A stretch of 64,000 nt of DNA. It comes from an uncultured Hyphomicrobiaceae bacterium (GTDB lineage Bacteria > Pseudomonadota > Alphaproteobacteria > Rhizobiales > CALHAX01). The stretch spans positions 1 to 64,000 of the forward strand of contig CALHAX010000030.1 in assembly GCA_937931785.1 (NCBI GenBank), in the 5' to 3' direction. Each line of letters starts with the position of its first letter. Position 1 is the first letter of the stretch. Made by a program: the position numbers and the translations under genes. The notes beneath the pieces are model-generated. The model saw nothing but the letters and a program-made list of their open reading frames with translations. It was not told where the DNA came from and searched no databases. Positions 31,985-41,911 of this stretch are shown here, piece after piece.

Positions 31985-32121
31985 ATGACATGGCGTTTGA
32001 GGTATCAGACGAATGCGCACGTGCAGTACTGTGATCGGGGGCGGTTACAGAACAAGCAGTAGCCGTGCTGGACGCACGGAGGCCAGCGTGCCTTGCCAGT
32101 TGCGTGGGGGATTGGGGAACT

Positions 32122-32769
32122 GTGATATACACTCGTAAATCGACCTGGAAAGCAGATGCACTGCGTCTTCTCGCACTTGCATCTGTGTTTGCGCTCGCGG
32201 GCTGCGGTATGTCGAATCTGACGTCCGGTCTCGGTGGTGGACTTTTTGGCGAGAGTGAAACATCTGCCCCGGCGCAAACGGTATCGGAAGCACAGCTTTT
32301 GAACGCGGCTCAAACAAGTGATGGCACCCAGTTTACGGGAAACACTGGTGCCAAAGGCTGTCCGCAATTCGTGATCTGGCCACGCGACAAACATCTCACA
32401 GTTTATGCCGATGGTCAGGAAGGGGATGGTCTCGCGATCGTTCAGCGGGGCGAGATTACAAAAACTGCGCGGGAATGCCAGGTTTCTCCTGGTCGCGTGA
32501 CAATACGGTATGGTTTCTCTGGCCGTGTACTGCTTGGTCCGCGCGGGACACCTGGAACGTTTGTTCTGCCCATCAGTGTTTTTGTAACCGACTACAAGCG
32601 TGAAAAAGTGCAGACGCAGCAGCACGCTATTTCCGTTGTCGTTCCTGACAGCAAACCGATTGGATATTTCTCCAAAGTTGAAAGCGTTACCTTCGATATA
32701 CCGCAGGGTGTGCGGCCAGACGACTTTCAGCTCTTTGTTGGCTTTGACCGGCCCAAGGGAAAGAGCTGA
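32122..32769 (+). CDS. putative lipoprotein of unknown function
   Basis: Signal/lipobox LLALASVFALAGC followed by a ~190-aa conserved-looking domain; GTG start suggested. Confidence 0.75.
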   Translation: MIYTRKSTWKADALRLLALASVFALAGCGMSNLTSGLGGGLFGESETSAPAQTVSEAQLLNAAQTSDGTQFTGNTGAKGCPQFVIWPRDKHLTVYADGQEGDGLAIVQRGEITKTARECQVSPGRVTIRYGFSGRVLLGPRGTPGTFVLPISVFVTDYKREKVQTQQHAISVVVPDSKPIGYFSKVESVTFDIPQGVRPDDFQLFVGFDRPKGKS

Positions 32770-32829
32770 CCCGAGAGCCATGGCCTGAGCGCTTTTTCCG
32801 TGTTGATCGCTTACCGCTGACCAGCCAGA

Positions 32830-35085
32830 TCAGGTTTGATTGTCGCGTCTGGCGGCGAGTTGTTCCGGCGAAAGGTCAAGCTTCGGTCTACTGGCAGAGA
32901 TTGAGCCGTCCGCGTCGATAAATGTGTCGTGGGACAGCCGTTCAGCTGGCGTGAGTGGTGAACGTTCCTTCTCAATCGTGTCACGATATATCGGCCAGCG
33001 CGCCAACCTAAGTTTTCCCTTGTATTCGAGTATGGAACTCTGCTCCTCGGCCGAGAGCGATTGTGTTTCGACCAGTCGTGCAACCGCTGCGTCGATGGTG
33101 TCGCGCTTGTTGTCCAGGTCTTCGTTGAGGTTGAACAGGCTTTGCGGCGCGTACACCGGCATTGCCGATGTCATGCGCTCGAATACGGTTTCCGATATGA
33201 CCGCATGCAGTGGCATTTGTCTCGGTTGATACGTGTAGAGTGCGCTGGACCAACTTCTCAACTGCCCCAATGGGTCGGGATGTATCGTGACCATATCCGT
33301 TCCGGCATTTACAGTCTTGTCCGCTTCTTCTGCAGGAAGTTGGATGGTTTTACCATTTGCAGCACTCAGACATAGTCCCCAGTCCTCATTGCCTGGCGTC
33401 GTGTCCGCGTTTGCCGCGTAGCCGCTGCTGATATGTTGGAGGAGGAAATCAAGGGTTATGTCGGATAACTTGTCGGTTGCCCAGCCTCCACCGATGTTCG
33501 CGTGATCGCCTGCGAACCAGACTTCGACAATACGTTCTGGCGAGATGGGATCAGGGTCCATGAGCGTGGGTTCGAAGCTGTCTCGCATCTCATCCATCGC
33601 CACCATATGATAGGCACGCTCAACATTCTCGGGGATGCTGAGATCCTTGAACATGTTGATCTTCTGGAAATTGATCCCTGCGATTGTCTTTGCAATCCCG
33701 AATGCGCCGACTGTATCCCAACATCCAACCACCTTGATGGGGATAGGGCGCCTTTTACCTGATTGCCATATGGTCCAATGTCGTCCGAAGAGGCGCAGTG
33801 TCCAAACGGTATCCGGTGCGCCACGCGCATCAATCGTGCGTGCGAGAAGACGCGAGATCGCAGCACCACGACTGAAGCCAAACAGGAAGACGTGATCACC
33901 CGGGCGATAGACGCGCAGGATATCCAGGTAAGCCCGTTCAACGACCCCGGTTGCGCCCAATCCGGCTGCCATGCCAAGCGTCTGGGTTATAGGGTCATTG
34001 TCGAACCGGTTGCCGACTCCGGCGTAATAAAATGCTACCTGCTTTTGCTTGTAGATCTTGCAGAGACTGGCATCGAATTGATCCGTTGGAGCGAAACCGA
34101 AGCGGCGATCTGACTTGAGCATATTGAACAACTTGAAGACGTTGGTCTGGGCAAGGAGACCACGCTCTTCCTGTTCTGGTGTATTGCTGGTGCCATCGAG
34201 GCAGACGACAATATTTTTGGGGCTGTTTCCTGCCCAGTGTTCTGATTTTCGCAGAAGGATATAAATTGCCGGAAGTGCGATGAGTATGAATTCCCATTGC
34301 CACAACAACCCGGTCAAGCCATCTCCGAGAAAGCTCCAGATCCAACTGGTCGTTACCGTTTCATCCCTGCCTGGCCCCCACCCCATGAAGCAGGCAAGTC
34401 CGATCAAGCCAAGTACAATGGCAAGCCCTGTGTTGTAGATCCGTGTGGGTATTTTGCTTGTCGTGTTGGAGTATCGTCTCAATCGGTTCGCAAGTAACAG
34501 GAAAGCGATCTGTGAGATGATGAAGAGAAAAATTGCACCGGAAAACGGCATTTCTTCGCTGCTGGCAAGAGTTACCAGACCGCTCATGTTGACGGCGAAC
34601 AGGAGGGCAAACGACACGAAGAACCAGGACCAGAAGTTTCGGCGATAAATCAGGCCTGCGATGCCAGGTACGATTGCGTACAGGGCGAGTTGCCCGAGTG
34701 TGAAGAGGGTGTTGCTGGCGATTGAAAAGAAATCGCTCAGGAGTTGGCTCATGTAAGCCTGTCCCAGCGGCAATGCGAGTTTGCTGAAAAAACCGCCTAA
34801 CCCCAGGCTTTCGATGCGCTGCCTTGCAAGAGCTGCGTTTTCTTCGATGAGCATCGTTTCATAGACGGTTTGAAACGTGAGAGCCTGTGTTGTGTCCAGG
34901 GGCAGCCCCAGCTCGTTCACGATCGTGATGAGGCCGGACTCACTGTTTAACAGCACGAATGCCAGTACCATCAGGGCTAGCAGCACGAGCGGTGCAATGC
35001 GTGAGCCCTTTCGGATCCCCAGTCGAACCGGTTTGGGTGATTGCAGCTTTGCTTCAACGGGCTCTTCTACCGGTACTGTCGACAT
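32830..35085 (-). CDS. membrane-anchored DUF2235 domain protein (alpha/beta-hydrolase fold)
   Basis: About 6 predicted N-terminal TM segments, then NIVVCLDGTSNTPEQEE..FYYAGVGNRFDNDP..FLFGFSRGAAISRLLARTID..VVGCWDTVGAFG..MDEMRDSFEPTL..VEVWFAGDHANIGGGW. Confidence 0.9.
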   Translation of the reverse strand: MSTVPVEEPVEAKLQSPKPVRLGIRKGSRIAPLVLLALMVLAFVLLNSESGLITIVNELGLPLDTTQALTFQTVYETMLIEENAALARQRIESLGLGGFFSKLALPLGQAYMSQLLSDFFSIASNTLFTLGQLALYAIVPGIAGLIYRRNFWSWFFVSFALLFAVNMSGLVTLASSEEMPFSGAIFLFIISQIAFLLLANRLRRYSNTTSKIPTRIYNTGLAIVLGLIGLACFMGWGPGRDETVTTSWIWSFLGDGLTGLLWQWEFILIALPAIYILLRKSEHWAGNSPKNIVVCLDGTSNTPEQEERGLLAQTNVFKLFNMLKSDRRFGFAPTDQFDASLCKIYKQKQVAFYYAGVGNRFDNDPITQTLGMAAGLGATGVVERAYLDILRVYRPGDHVFLFGFSRGAAISRLLARTIDARGAPDTVWTLRLFGRHWTIWQSGKRRPIPIKVVGCWDTVGAFGIAKTIAGINFQKINMFKDLSIPENVERAYHMVAMDEMRDSFEPTLMDPDPISPERIVEVWFAGDHANIGGGWATDKLSDITLDFLLQHISSGYAANADTTPGNEDWGLCLSAANGKTIQLPAEEADKTVNAGTDMVTIHPDPLGQLRSWSSALYTYQPRQMPLHAVISETVFERMTSAMPVYAPQSLFNLNEDLDNKRDTIDAAVARLVETQSLSAEEQSSILEYKGKLRLARWPIYRDTIEKERSPLTPAERLSHDTFIDADGSISASRPKLDLSPEQLAARRDNQT

Positions 35086-35281
35086 GATGTTCCCCTCCAC
35101 GTTCAAAATCCTCAATTCGTTGATTGAGAATTTCTACAGAGAGGATAGCTAGCACGGGATTGAGCCACGCGGGGTGTGCGCTCGGTCGTATGGGCAACCC
35201 GTGTTGTAATTCTAGCGCAGCTTTGGTGTGCGTATGTCGCTGACAGGTGTTTTCGTCGCTTTTGGAACAGGCGCGCTGGCT

Positions 35282-35767
35282 CTAGTTCAGCTTCGACTTT
35301 AGTTCGCTGATGCCGGCACTGATGAGGTCGCCGCCTTTGGCACCAGCAACTTTACCGCGCATCAGGTTTTCAGCTGCTGCAACGGCCACATTAACCGCGA
35401 CGGATTTCACTTCTGCGGCAGCTTGCTCTTCGGCACGAGCGATCTTGTCTTCAGCGAGTTTGGTGCGGCGTTCCAGGGTTTCGGCCAGAGCCGCCCGAGT
35501 TTCCTGCGCGTAGGCTTCGGCTTCACGTTTGGCTTGCGAGACGATCTCGGCTGCTTCCGCGTCCGCTTCGTTCCGTTTGCGCTGGTACTCGGCAAGCAAT
35601 GCCTGGGATTCTTCCTTGAGGCGCCGTGCTTCGTCCAACTCGGACTTGATGTTTGCAGCACGATCATCCAGCGACTTGGTGATGACCGCGGGCACCTTGA
35701 AGTACATCACGATCAGGAAGAACGCGAGTAACGCAATATAAACCCAGCCTTCAGCACCGATACCCAT
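35282..35767 (-). CDS. atpF: ATP synthase F0 subunit B
   Basis: FFLIVMYFKVPAVITKSLDDRAANIKSELDEARRLKEESQALLAEYQRKRNEADAEAAEIVSQAKREAEA. Confidence 0.95.
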   Translation of the reverse strand: MGIGAEGWVYIALLAFFLIVMYFKVPAVITKSLDDRAANIKSELDEARRLKEESQALLAEYQRKRNEADAEAAEIVSQAKREAEAYAQETRAALAETLERRTKLAEDKIARAEEQAAAEVKSVAVNVAVAAAENLMRGKVAGAKGGDLISAGISELKSKLN

Positions 35768-35802
35768 AGGTCTTCTCCGTTCGTGTCCCGTCGGGACGTA
35801 AC

Positions 35803-36348
35803 CTAGCTTTGTGACGCAACCGCTTTGGCGGCTTCGTCGGCTGTCACTTCGGTCCCGAGCAAGCGTGATACGATCGCTTGTGCGGTGTCCTGGGCAACAT
35901 CCTTGACGCTTGACATGGCTTGCGCCTTTGAAGCGTTGATCCGCTTATCTGCGTCTGCTGCGGCCGAAGCGAGTTGCGCTTCAATCCGCGTGCGTTCCGC
36001 TTCCACTTCGCCGTTCAACTCGTCGCGTGTGGTCTGGGCAATGGCGTTGGCCTTGCCTTTGGCTTCTGCGAGAGCCTGCTCGTAGCTGGCGATGGCTTCT
36101 TCGGTTTCGTTCTTCAGACGCTCGGCTTCATCCAGATCACGCTGGATTCGATCGCTGCGTTCCTCGATCACTTCACCGATACGCGGCAGAGCGATGCGAG
36201 AGAGAACAAAATACAGCCCGCCAAGCGTAATCGCCAGCCAGATAAGCTGAGACGAAAACGTGCTCGGGTCGAGCGGAGGAAATACATTTGCCGTTTGTGC
36301 TGCGTCTATTGCAGCGCCAGCGGCGGTCGATGTGGTGTCAGATGCCAT
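35803..36348 (-). CDS. atpG: ATP synthase F0 subunit B'
   Basis: FPPLDPSTFSSQLIWLAITLGGLYFVLSRIALPRIGEVIEERSDRIQRDLDEAERLKNETEEAIASYEQAL. Confidence 0.94.
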   Translation of the reverse strand: MASDTTSTAAGAAIDAAQTANVFPPLDPSTFSSQLIWLAITLGGLYFVLSRIALPRIGEVIEERSDRIQRDLDEAERLKNETEEAIASYEQALAEAKGKANAIAQTTRDELNGEVEAERTRIEAQLASAAADADKRINASKAQAMSSVKDVAQDTAQAIVSRLLGTEVTADEAAKAVASQS

Positions 36349-36388
36349 CGTCGTGCTTCTTCAACAAAGTGACAGCGAGATATGCGTA

Positions 36389-36418
36389 CAGGGCCCCGTC
36401 AAACATGACGCGGCCCTG
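36389..36418 (-). other. intercistronic hairpin between atpE and the B' gene
   Basis: cagggcc-c-cgtca-aaca-tgacg-c-ggccctg: 12 base pairs interrupted by one C/C mismatch. Confidence 0.6.
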
Positions 36419-36435
36419 CGAAACATGCCTCGGTC

Positions 36436-36660
36436 TTACGTGAAGAGCAGGAGGAAAGCGATCAGGAGCGCAAAGATGCCCAGAGCTTCCGTCACGGCAA
36501 AACCGAAGATCAAGCGGCCGAACTGACCGTCTGCTGCGGATGGATTGCGCAGCGCGCCGTTCAGGAACTGGCCGAACAGGTTGCCCACGCCGATGGCTGC
36601 GGCACCTGTGCCAATCGCTGCGAGGCCTGCGCCGATCAATTTTGCTGCTTCTGGTTCCAT
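36436..36660 (-). CDS. atpE: ATP synthase F0 subunit C
   Basis: [73 protein letters not shown]. Confidence 0.98.
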   Translation of the reverse strand: MEPEAAKLIGAGLAAIGTGAAAIGVGNLFGQFLNGALRNPSAADGQFGRLIFGFAVTEALGIFALLIAFLLLFT

Positions 36661-36721
36661 GAGAATTCTCCCTCAGGTCTGGAATGTTTCAGTGTTCAGG
36701 TAACGGTTGTCCGCCGAAGTC

Positions 36722-37495
36722 TTAGTGTGACGGGTGCAACGCGTCGTTCAGGTACATGCAGGTCAACATCGCAAAGACGTAGGCCTGCAGGAAAGCGACA
36801 AGAAATTCGAGTGCTGTCAGAGCAACTGCCATGAGCAGCGGTAGCGGTGCCAGGATCGCCGATGCTCCGCCTGCTCCAAGAAGCATGACGATGAAGCCGC
36901 CAAAGACTTTCAGCGTGATGTGGCCGGCAAGCATGTTCGCAAACAGGCGCACGGAGTGGCTGAGCGGGCGCGAGAAGAACGAGATGATCTCGATCATTGT
37001 GACCAGTGGCAGGACATAGATCGGAACGCCCGATGGTACGAAGAGTTTCAGGAACCCTGCGCCGTTCTTGGCAAAACCGACGATAATCACAGTCATGAAA
37101 ACGATCATGGCCAAAGCGGCTGTGATGATCAGATGGCTTGTGAACGTGAATTGTTTCGGGAACATGCCGAGCATGTTGCCTGCGAGGATGAACATGAAGA
37201 GCGTGAAGACGAGTGGGAAGAACTTCATGCCTTCCTTGCCCATGCTGTCGCGTACCATGTTGGCAATAAACTCATAGGCCATCTCGGCCAGCGACTGCAG
37301 GCGTGTCGGAACCAGTGCGCGGCCTTGCATCGAAAAAATCAGGAAAAGCGCCACCAGCCCAGCGGACAGCGCCATGGCGAAAGACGAGTTGGTGAATGAC
37401 GCGTCCAGCCCGAAGATGCTGAACTCGGCCCATTTGGAGATTTCAAACTGGTGGATTGGATCGGGCATTCCACCCGGTTCAGCAGCTGCAGCCAC
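36722..37495 (-). CDS. atpB: ATP synthase F0 subunit A
   Basis: [55 protein letters not shown]. Confidence 0.98.
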   Translation of the reverse strand: MAAAAEPGGMPDPIHQFEISKWAEFSIFGLDASFTNSSFAMALSAGLVALFLIFSMQGRALVPTRLQSLAEMAYEFIANMVRDSMGKEGMKFFPLVFTLFMFILAGNMLGMFPKQFTFTSHLIITAALAMIVFMTVIIVGFAKNGAGFLKLFVPSGVPIYVLPLVTMIEIISFFSRPLSHSVRLFANMLAGHITLKVFGGFIVMLLGAGGASAILAPLPLLMAVALTALEFLVAFLQAYVFAMLTCMYLNDALHPSH

Positions 37496-37536
37496 GTTCG
37501 TTTCCCTCGTCGCTTGGCTCGCTCTTCAGCGCGCCA

Positions 37537-37944
37537 TCAATCATCTTCGTTGTTGGGCAGATCCTGGCCGATATCCCCGCCAGTAGCCGCCCGAATATCG
37601 GCCTGCATTCTCTGGTACGTTCGCATCGTATTGCGTACGCCCGCGATAAACCCAAATATGAGGAAAAGCATCAGCAGCCACGGTTTTGTGCCCAGCCAAT
37701 AATCGGCAAAGTAGCCGATCAATCCCCCAACGATAATCGCAGCGACGAAATCCGCCACCATGCGAAAACCATGACTCATGGCTCGCGTATTCGCTCCGGC
37801 CCGTCCGCCGCGCTCTTCCCGGGGAGCTCCCCGGGCGGCATCTATGCGTCCATCAAGGTCAGAAGCCTTGCGTCTGAAAGCTTCGCGGTCTTGCGGACTG
37901 ATTGTCCCCGAAAGTCGCGCATCATCGTCGGCAGATTCTGGCAT
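37537..37944 (-). CDS. atpI: AtpI/AtpZ family F0F1 ATPase-associated protein
   Basis: MVADFVAAIIVGGLIGYFADYWLGTKPWLLMLFLIFGFIAGVRNTMRTYQRM directly upstream of atpB. Confidence 0.93.
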   Translation of the reverse strand: MPESADDDARLSGTISPQDREAFRRKASDLDGRIDAARGAPREERGGRAGANTRAMSHGFRMVADFVAAIIVGGLIGYFADYWLGTKPWLLMLFLIFGFIAGVRNTMRTYQRMQADIRAATGGDIGQDLPNNEDD

Positions 37945-38001
37945 TGCGCCACATAGCTCGTGCGTGAGTGCCGGGCAAAAACGCCTGCCCGAAGCCGTGT
38001 G

Positions 38002-38030
38002 TGTTGTAGGTGTGCTGCGCAGGGGTGTCA
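38002..38030 (-). promoter_or_regulatory. putative sigma70 promoter of the atp F0 operon
   Basis: On minus strand TTGACA (38030-38025) - 17 bp - TACAAC (38007-38002), about 60 bp upstream of the atpI start. Confidence 0.55.
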
Positions 38031-38194
38031 AGCCAACGTGTGGAGGGATAAGTTATTGTTTTATATTTGAAAAAAGTTGCGGTTGGCTTGTGCGTCATTT
38101 GGACCGCTGGGGAATGCTCTATTTGGACGGTCGTGGTGTGCAGCCATCGCATCAACCAGAGACGTGTTGCTTGCGGCCACGGGAAGAACGGGTG

Positions 38195-41100
38195 TCAGGC
38201 CGCGTCGCGTGTGGGTTGATGCGATTTTGGTGCGGGAGCGTTCAAAGCTGACATGAGTTCGGTGGCCTGTGTTGCTGCCGCTACTGCATTCTTTTCCTTC
38301 ACATGGCCGAAACCGCGCACGGAGAGGGGTAGGCTTGCCAGCTCAATCGCTGTGGCGTGATTGGCCGGGGTGAGAGTTCTTGTGATGAGGTCGAGCGTTA
38401 TCTCAAAGTCCGTGATGGCCTGGCGCTCTGATTTTCGTTCCTCTGTGTATCCGAAGATGTCCAAACGGGTGCCGCGCAGGTTCTTGAATTTTGCAAGAAG
38501 ACGGAATGCCCGCATCATCCACGGTCCGAATGTACGTTTTTTCAGATGCCCGGTTTCGGAATCGCGCTCGCTGAAGATCGGTGGGGCGAGGTGAAATTCG
38601 AGGGTGTAATCGCCATCGAACTGTTCGTGTAGAGCAGAGGTGAATTCCGGTGCGGTGAAGAGGCGGGCGACTTCGTACTCATCCTTGTAGCTGAGAACCT
38701 TGGCGTAGGCTGATGCGACGGTTTTCGCGAGCTCCGTGCTGCCGGGCATGATGCGGTGTTCGAGCGCGGCGATGTCGCGAATGCGTTTGGCGTATCGTTC
38801 GGCGTAGGCATGGTTCTGATAGTCGGCCAGATGTGCGTGTCGGTGTGCGATGATGTCATCGAGTGTTTGTGGGCTGATTTGTGTGCTGTCCGGCTCATGT
38901 CCGCCTGCCAACGTGTCAATGAATGCAATATCTTCCGCAGCGATACGCCCGCACTGGAACGCGCGCTGGTTCATTGCGATGGCGGCACCATTCAGCTCGA
39001 TAGCCTCCATGATGGCGTCGGCACTGACGGGGATCATGCCGCGCTGCCAGGCGAGGCCCAGCATGAACATGTTCGAGGCGATGCTGTCGCCGAACAGCTT
39101 CATTGCGTAATGGTGCGCGTCAATGATGTGCGTATTGCCGTCACCTGAGGAGTCGCTTATCGCTTGCCGCAGGCGCATTGCGGGGAGTTCAAGCTCCGGG
39201 TTCTTGGTGAAGTCACCCGTGATCATCTCGTGGCTGTTGAGCGCCACCTTCGTGTGATCCTTGCGGACGGTTTCCAGCACCTTGTGAGAGCCGGTTACGA
39301 CAAGATCGCAACCAAGGATCGCATCGGCCCCACCCAGTCCGGCTCGGATGGAGTGAATATCGTCTGGATTCTCCGCAATGCGCACGTGACACGCGACGGC
39401 TCCGCCTTTCTGGGCGAGACCTGCCATATCGATGGAGCCAAATCCACGGCCATCGATATGCGCTGCCTGGCCGAGAATTGCGCTGATGGTAACCACGCCG
39501 GTGCCGCCAACACCTGTCACAACGATCGACCATGATCCGTCGAGTTTCGGGAGTGATGGCGTTGAAAGTGCCGCAACTTTAGGAGCAAGTTCGACGGCGA
39601 TATCCCTGGCTTCTGGTTTGCGTACATGTCCGCCGTGAACTGTCACGAAACTCGGACAGAACCCGTTGACGCAGGAAAAGTCCTTGTTGCAGGTCGACTG
39701 GTCGATGGCACGCTTGCGGCCCAATGGGGTCTCGACGGGTACGATGGCGACGCAGTTTGATTTTTCTCCGCAATCACCACATCCTTCGCAAACGGCAGTG
39801 TTGATGAAGGCGCGTTTCGGTGGATCCGGATAGAGCCCGCGTTTGCGGCGACGGCGTTTTTCTGCGGCACAGGTCTGGTCGTAGATCATGACCGAAACGC
39901 CTTTAACCCTTGTCAGCTCTTTCTGGACGCGTCCCAGCTCTGAGCGGTGTTCGACAGATGTGCTGAATGGAAAACCAATGTCGCGCGGATACTTTTCGGG
40001 TTCGTCCGTTACGACGACGATCTTGTTCACGCCCTCTGCGGCCATCTGTCGGGCGATGTGTCCGACGGTCAAACCACCGTCCAATGCCTGGCCGCCGGTC
40101 ATCGCAACCGCGTCGTTATAGAGGATCTTGTAGGTCATGTTCGTGCCGGCTGCGACTGCGGCACGCACAGCAAGGGAGCCGGAGTGTGTGTATGTTCCAT
40201 CGCCGAGGTTCTGGAACACGTGGTCGCGGGTGGAGAAGGGAGCTTCGCCAATCCAGTTCGCGCCTTCACCCCCCATCTGGGTGAAGCCTTCGGTCGAACG
40301 ATCCATCCACAGCGCCATATAGTGACAGCCGATGCCGGCATAGGCGTGTGAGCCTTCTGGCACGACGGTGGATGTATTGTGTGGACAGCCGGCACAAAAA
40401 TAGGGAATGCGGCTGGCGATTTCTGCGCCTTCCGGTCGGTTGCCGCGGTGTCGTTTGAGAACCTCGAGGCGTCCCGCGAGTTCATCGTTACCGCCAAAGC
40501 GCATGACCCGTTCACCGATTGCAAGGGCGACTTCGACCGGCTCAAGGGCACCTTTGGCGGGAAACAGCCATTGGTCATTTTCGTCTTTTTTTCCGATCAC
40601 GGATGGCGCGTCGGTCTGACCGTAAAGCTCTTCCTTGACCTGCACCTCGATCAAGGAACGTTTTTCCTCCACAACGATGATCAGATCGAGCCCCTTGGCA
40701 AAGTCTTTCAGGCCTTGTGGTTCGAGTGGCCAAGTCATCGCCACTTTCATGAGGCGGATGCCAAGATCGTTGGCGCGCACTTCGTCGATCCCGAGTTCGT
40801 CAAGTGCCTGGCGTGTGTCGAGGTAACTCTTGCCGGTTGTGATGATTCCGATCTTCGGTGCGGTGCCGCCGTGCATGACAATCTTGTCGAGTTTGTTGGC
40901 GCGGGCGAACGCAAGGATGGCATCACGCTTGTGATCGTGCAGACGGGCTTCCTTGACCAGCGGCGCGTCGCCAAGCCGGATGTTCAGGCCGCCTTCGGGA
41001 AGGTCGTAATCTGTTGGTGACTGGATCACGATGCGCTCTGGTCTGCCGTCGACCGTCGCGGTGGCTTCAACGTTGTCCTTTACGCACTTGATGCCGACCC

Positions 41101-41770
41101 AGGCGCCACTGTAGCGCGACATCGCGATGCCGATCACGCCGTAGTCGAGGATTTCCTGAACACCAGCCGGGTTCAACACCGGGATCATGGCGTCGACAAA
41201 GGCGAACTCGCTCTGATGTGCGGAGGTGGATGATTCACAGGTGTGATCGTCGCCCATCAAGGCGAGAACGCCACCGAGTTTCGAGGTGCCAGCGTGGTTG
41301 GCGTGGCGAAAAACATCGCCACTGCGATCAACGCCCGGACCCTTGCCATACCAGATGCCGAAGACACCTTCGTATTTTCCCTCTCCGCGTAACTCAGCTT
41401 GCTGTGCGCCCCATATGGCGGTGGCTGCAAGATCTTCGTTCAGTCCGGGGTGAAAGACGATCTGTTCGTCGGTGACCCGATGTCCGGCGCGGGCAAACTG
41501 GCTTTCGAGACTGGTGATCGGTGAACCCCGGTACCCGGTAACGTAACCAGCGGTGTTGTGACCTGCGGCCTTGTCGCGTTCTCGAATTGTGAGGGCTAGG
41601 CGCACGATCGCTTGCGCGCCGTTGAGCAGCACATGATCCTGCGAGAGATCAAATTTTGCGTCGAGAGATTGGCTCTTCGGGGGCTCTGCTCTTGGCGGTG
41701 CGATGACCGTTTCTGTGTCGATGGTATTCAGAGTGTCGATCGGCGTATCTTGGGGCGTGCCTTCGGACAT
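38195..41770 (-). CDS. indolepyruvate ferredoxin oxidoreductase family protein (fused alpha/beta-type)
   Basis: YVTGYRGSPITSLESQFARAGHRV..FGIWYGKGPGVDRSGDVFRHANHAGTSKLGGVLALMGDDHTCESSTSAHQSEFAFVDAMIPVL..GCGDCGEKSNCVAIVPVETPLGRKRAIDQSTCNKDFSC..VVTGVGGTGVVTISAILG. Confidence 0.95.
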   Translation of the reverse strand: MSEGTPQDTPIDTLNTIDTETVIAPPRAEPPKSQSLDAKFDLSQDHVLLNGAQAIVRLALTIRERDKAAGHNTAGYVTGYRGSPITSLESQFARAGHRVTDEQIVFHPGLNEDLAATAIWGAQQAELRGEGKYEGVFGIWYGKGPGVDRSGDVFRHANHAGTSKLGGVLALMGDDHTCESSTSAHQSEFAFVDAMIPVLNPAGVQEILDYGVIGIAMSRYSGAWVGIKCVKDNVEATATVDGRPERIVIQSPTDYDLPEGGLNIRLGDAPLVKEARLHDHKRDAILAFARANKLDKIVMHGGTAPKIGIITTGKSYLDTRQALDELGIDEVRANDLGIRLMKVAMTWPLEPQGLKDFAKGLDLIIVVEEKRSLIEVQVKEELYGQTDAPSVIGKKDENDQWLFPAKGALEPVEVALAIGERVMRFGGNDELAGRLEVLKRHRGNRPEGAEIASRIPYFCAGCPHNTSTVVPEGSHAYAGIGCHYMALWMDRSTEGFTQMGGEGANWIGEAPFSTRDHVFQNLGDGTYTHSGSLAVRAAVAAGTNMTYKILYNDAVAMTGGQALDGGLTVGHIARQMAAEGVNKIVVVTDEPEKYPRDIGFPFSTSVEHRSELGRVQKELTRVKGVSVMIYDQTCAAEKRRRRKRGLYPDPPKRAFINTAVCEGCGDCGEKSNCVAIVPVETPLGRKRAIDQSTCNKDFSCVNGFCPSFVTVHGGHVRKPEARDIAVELAPKVAALSTPSLPKLDGSWSIVVTGVGGTGVVTISAILGQAAHIDGRGFGSIDMAGLAQKGGAVACHVRIAENPDDIHSIRAGLGGADAILGCDLVVTGSHKVLETVRKDHTKVALNSHEMITGDFTKNPELELPAMRLRQAISDSSGDGNTHIIDAHHYAMKLFGDSIASNMFMLGLAWQRGMIPVSADAIMEAIELNGAAIAMNQRAFQCGRIAAEDIAFIDTLAGGHEPDSTQISPQTLDDIIAHRHAHLADYQNHAYAERYAKRIRDIAALEHRIMPGSTELAKTVASAYAKVLSYKDEYEVARLFTAPEFTSALHEQFDGDYTLEFHLAPPIFSERDSETGHLKKRTFGPWMMRAFRLLAKFKNLRGTRLDIFGYTEERKSERQAITDFEITLDLITRTLTPANHATAIELASLPLSVRGFGHVKEKNAVAAATQATELMSALNAPAPKSHQPTRDAA

Positions 41771-41911
41771 ACTGGCCTCGTGGTTCGCTCGGGCGACACC
41801 CCGCCTCAACGCAAATCCCCTCGGTGTGTCGCCACTAAAAATAGGTCAGTAATGCTGACATATTTTCAGGTTCATGGCAACGTTGGGTCAGGCATCGTGG
41901 TGGGACGCGTC

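Noticed and set aside
32830-35085. DUF2235 protein as a T6SS effector locus
   Set aside because: No VgrG, PAAR, chaperone or immunity gene nearby and the N-terminus is polytopic.
38195-41770. Fused indolepyruvate:ferredoxin oxidoreductase as a novel fusion
   Set aside because: Single-chain ~1,150-1,200-aa members of this family are common in proteobacteria.
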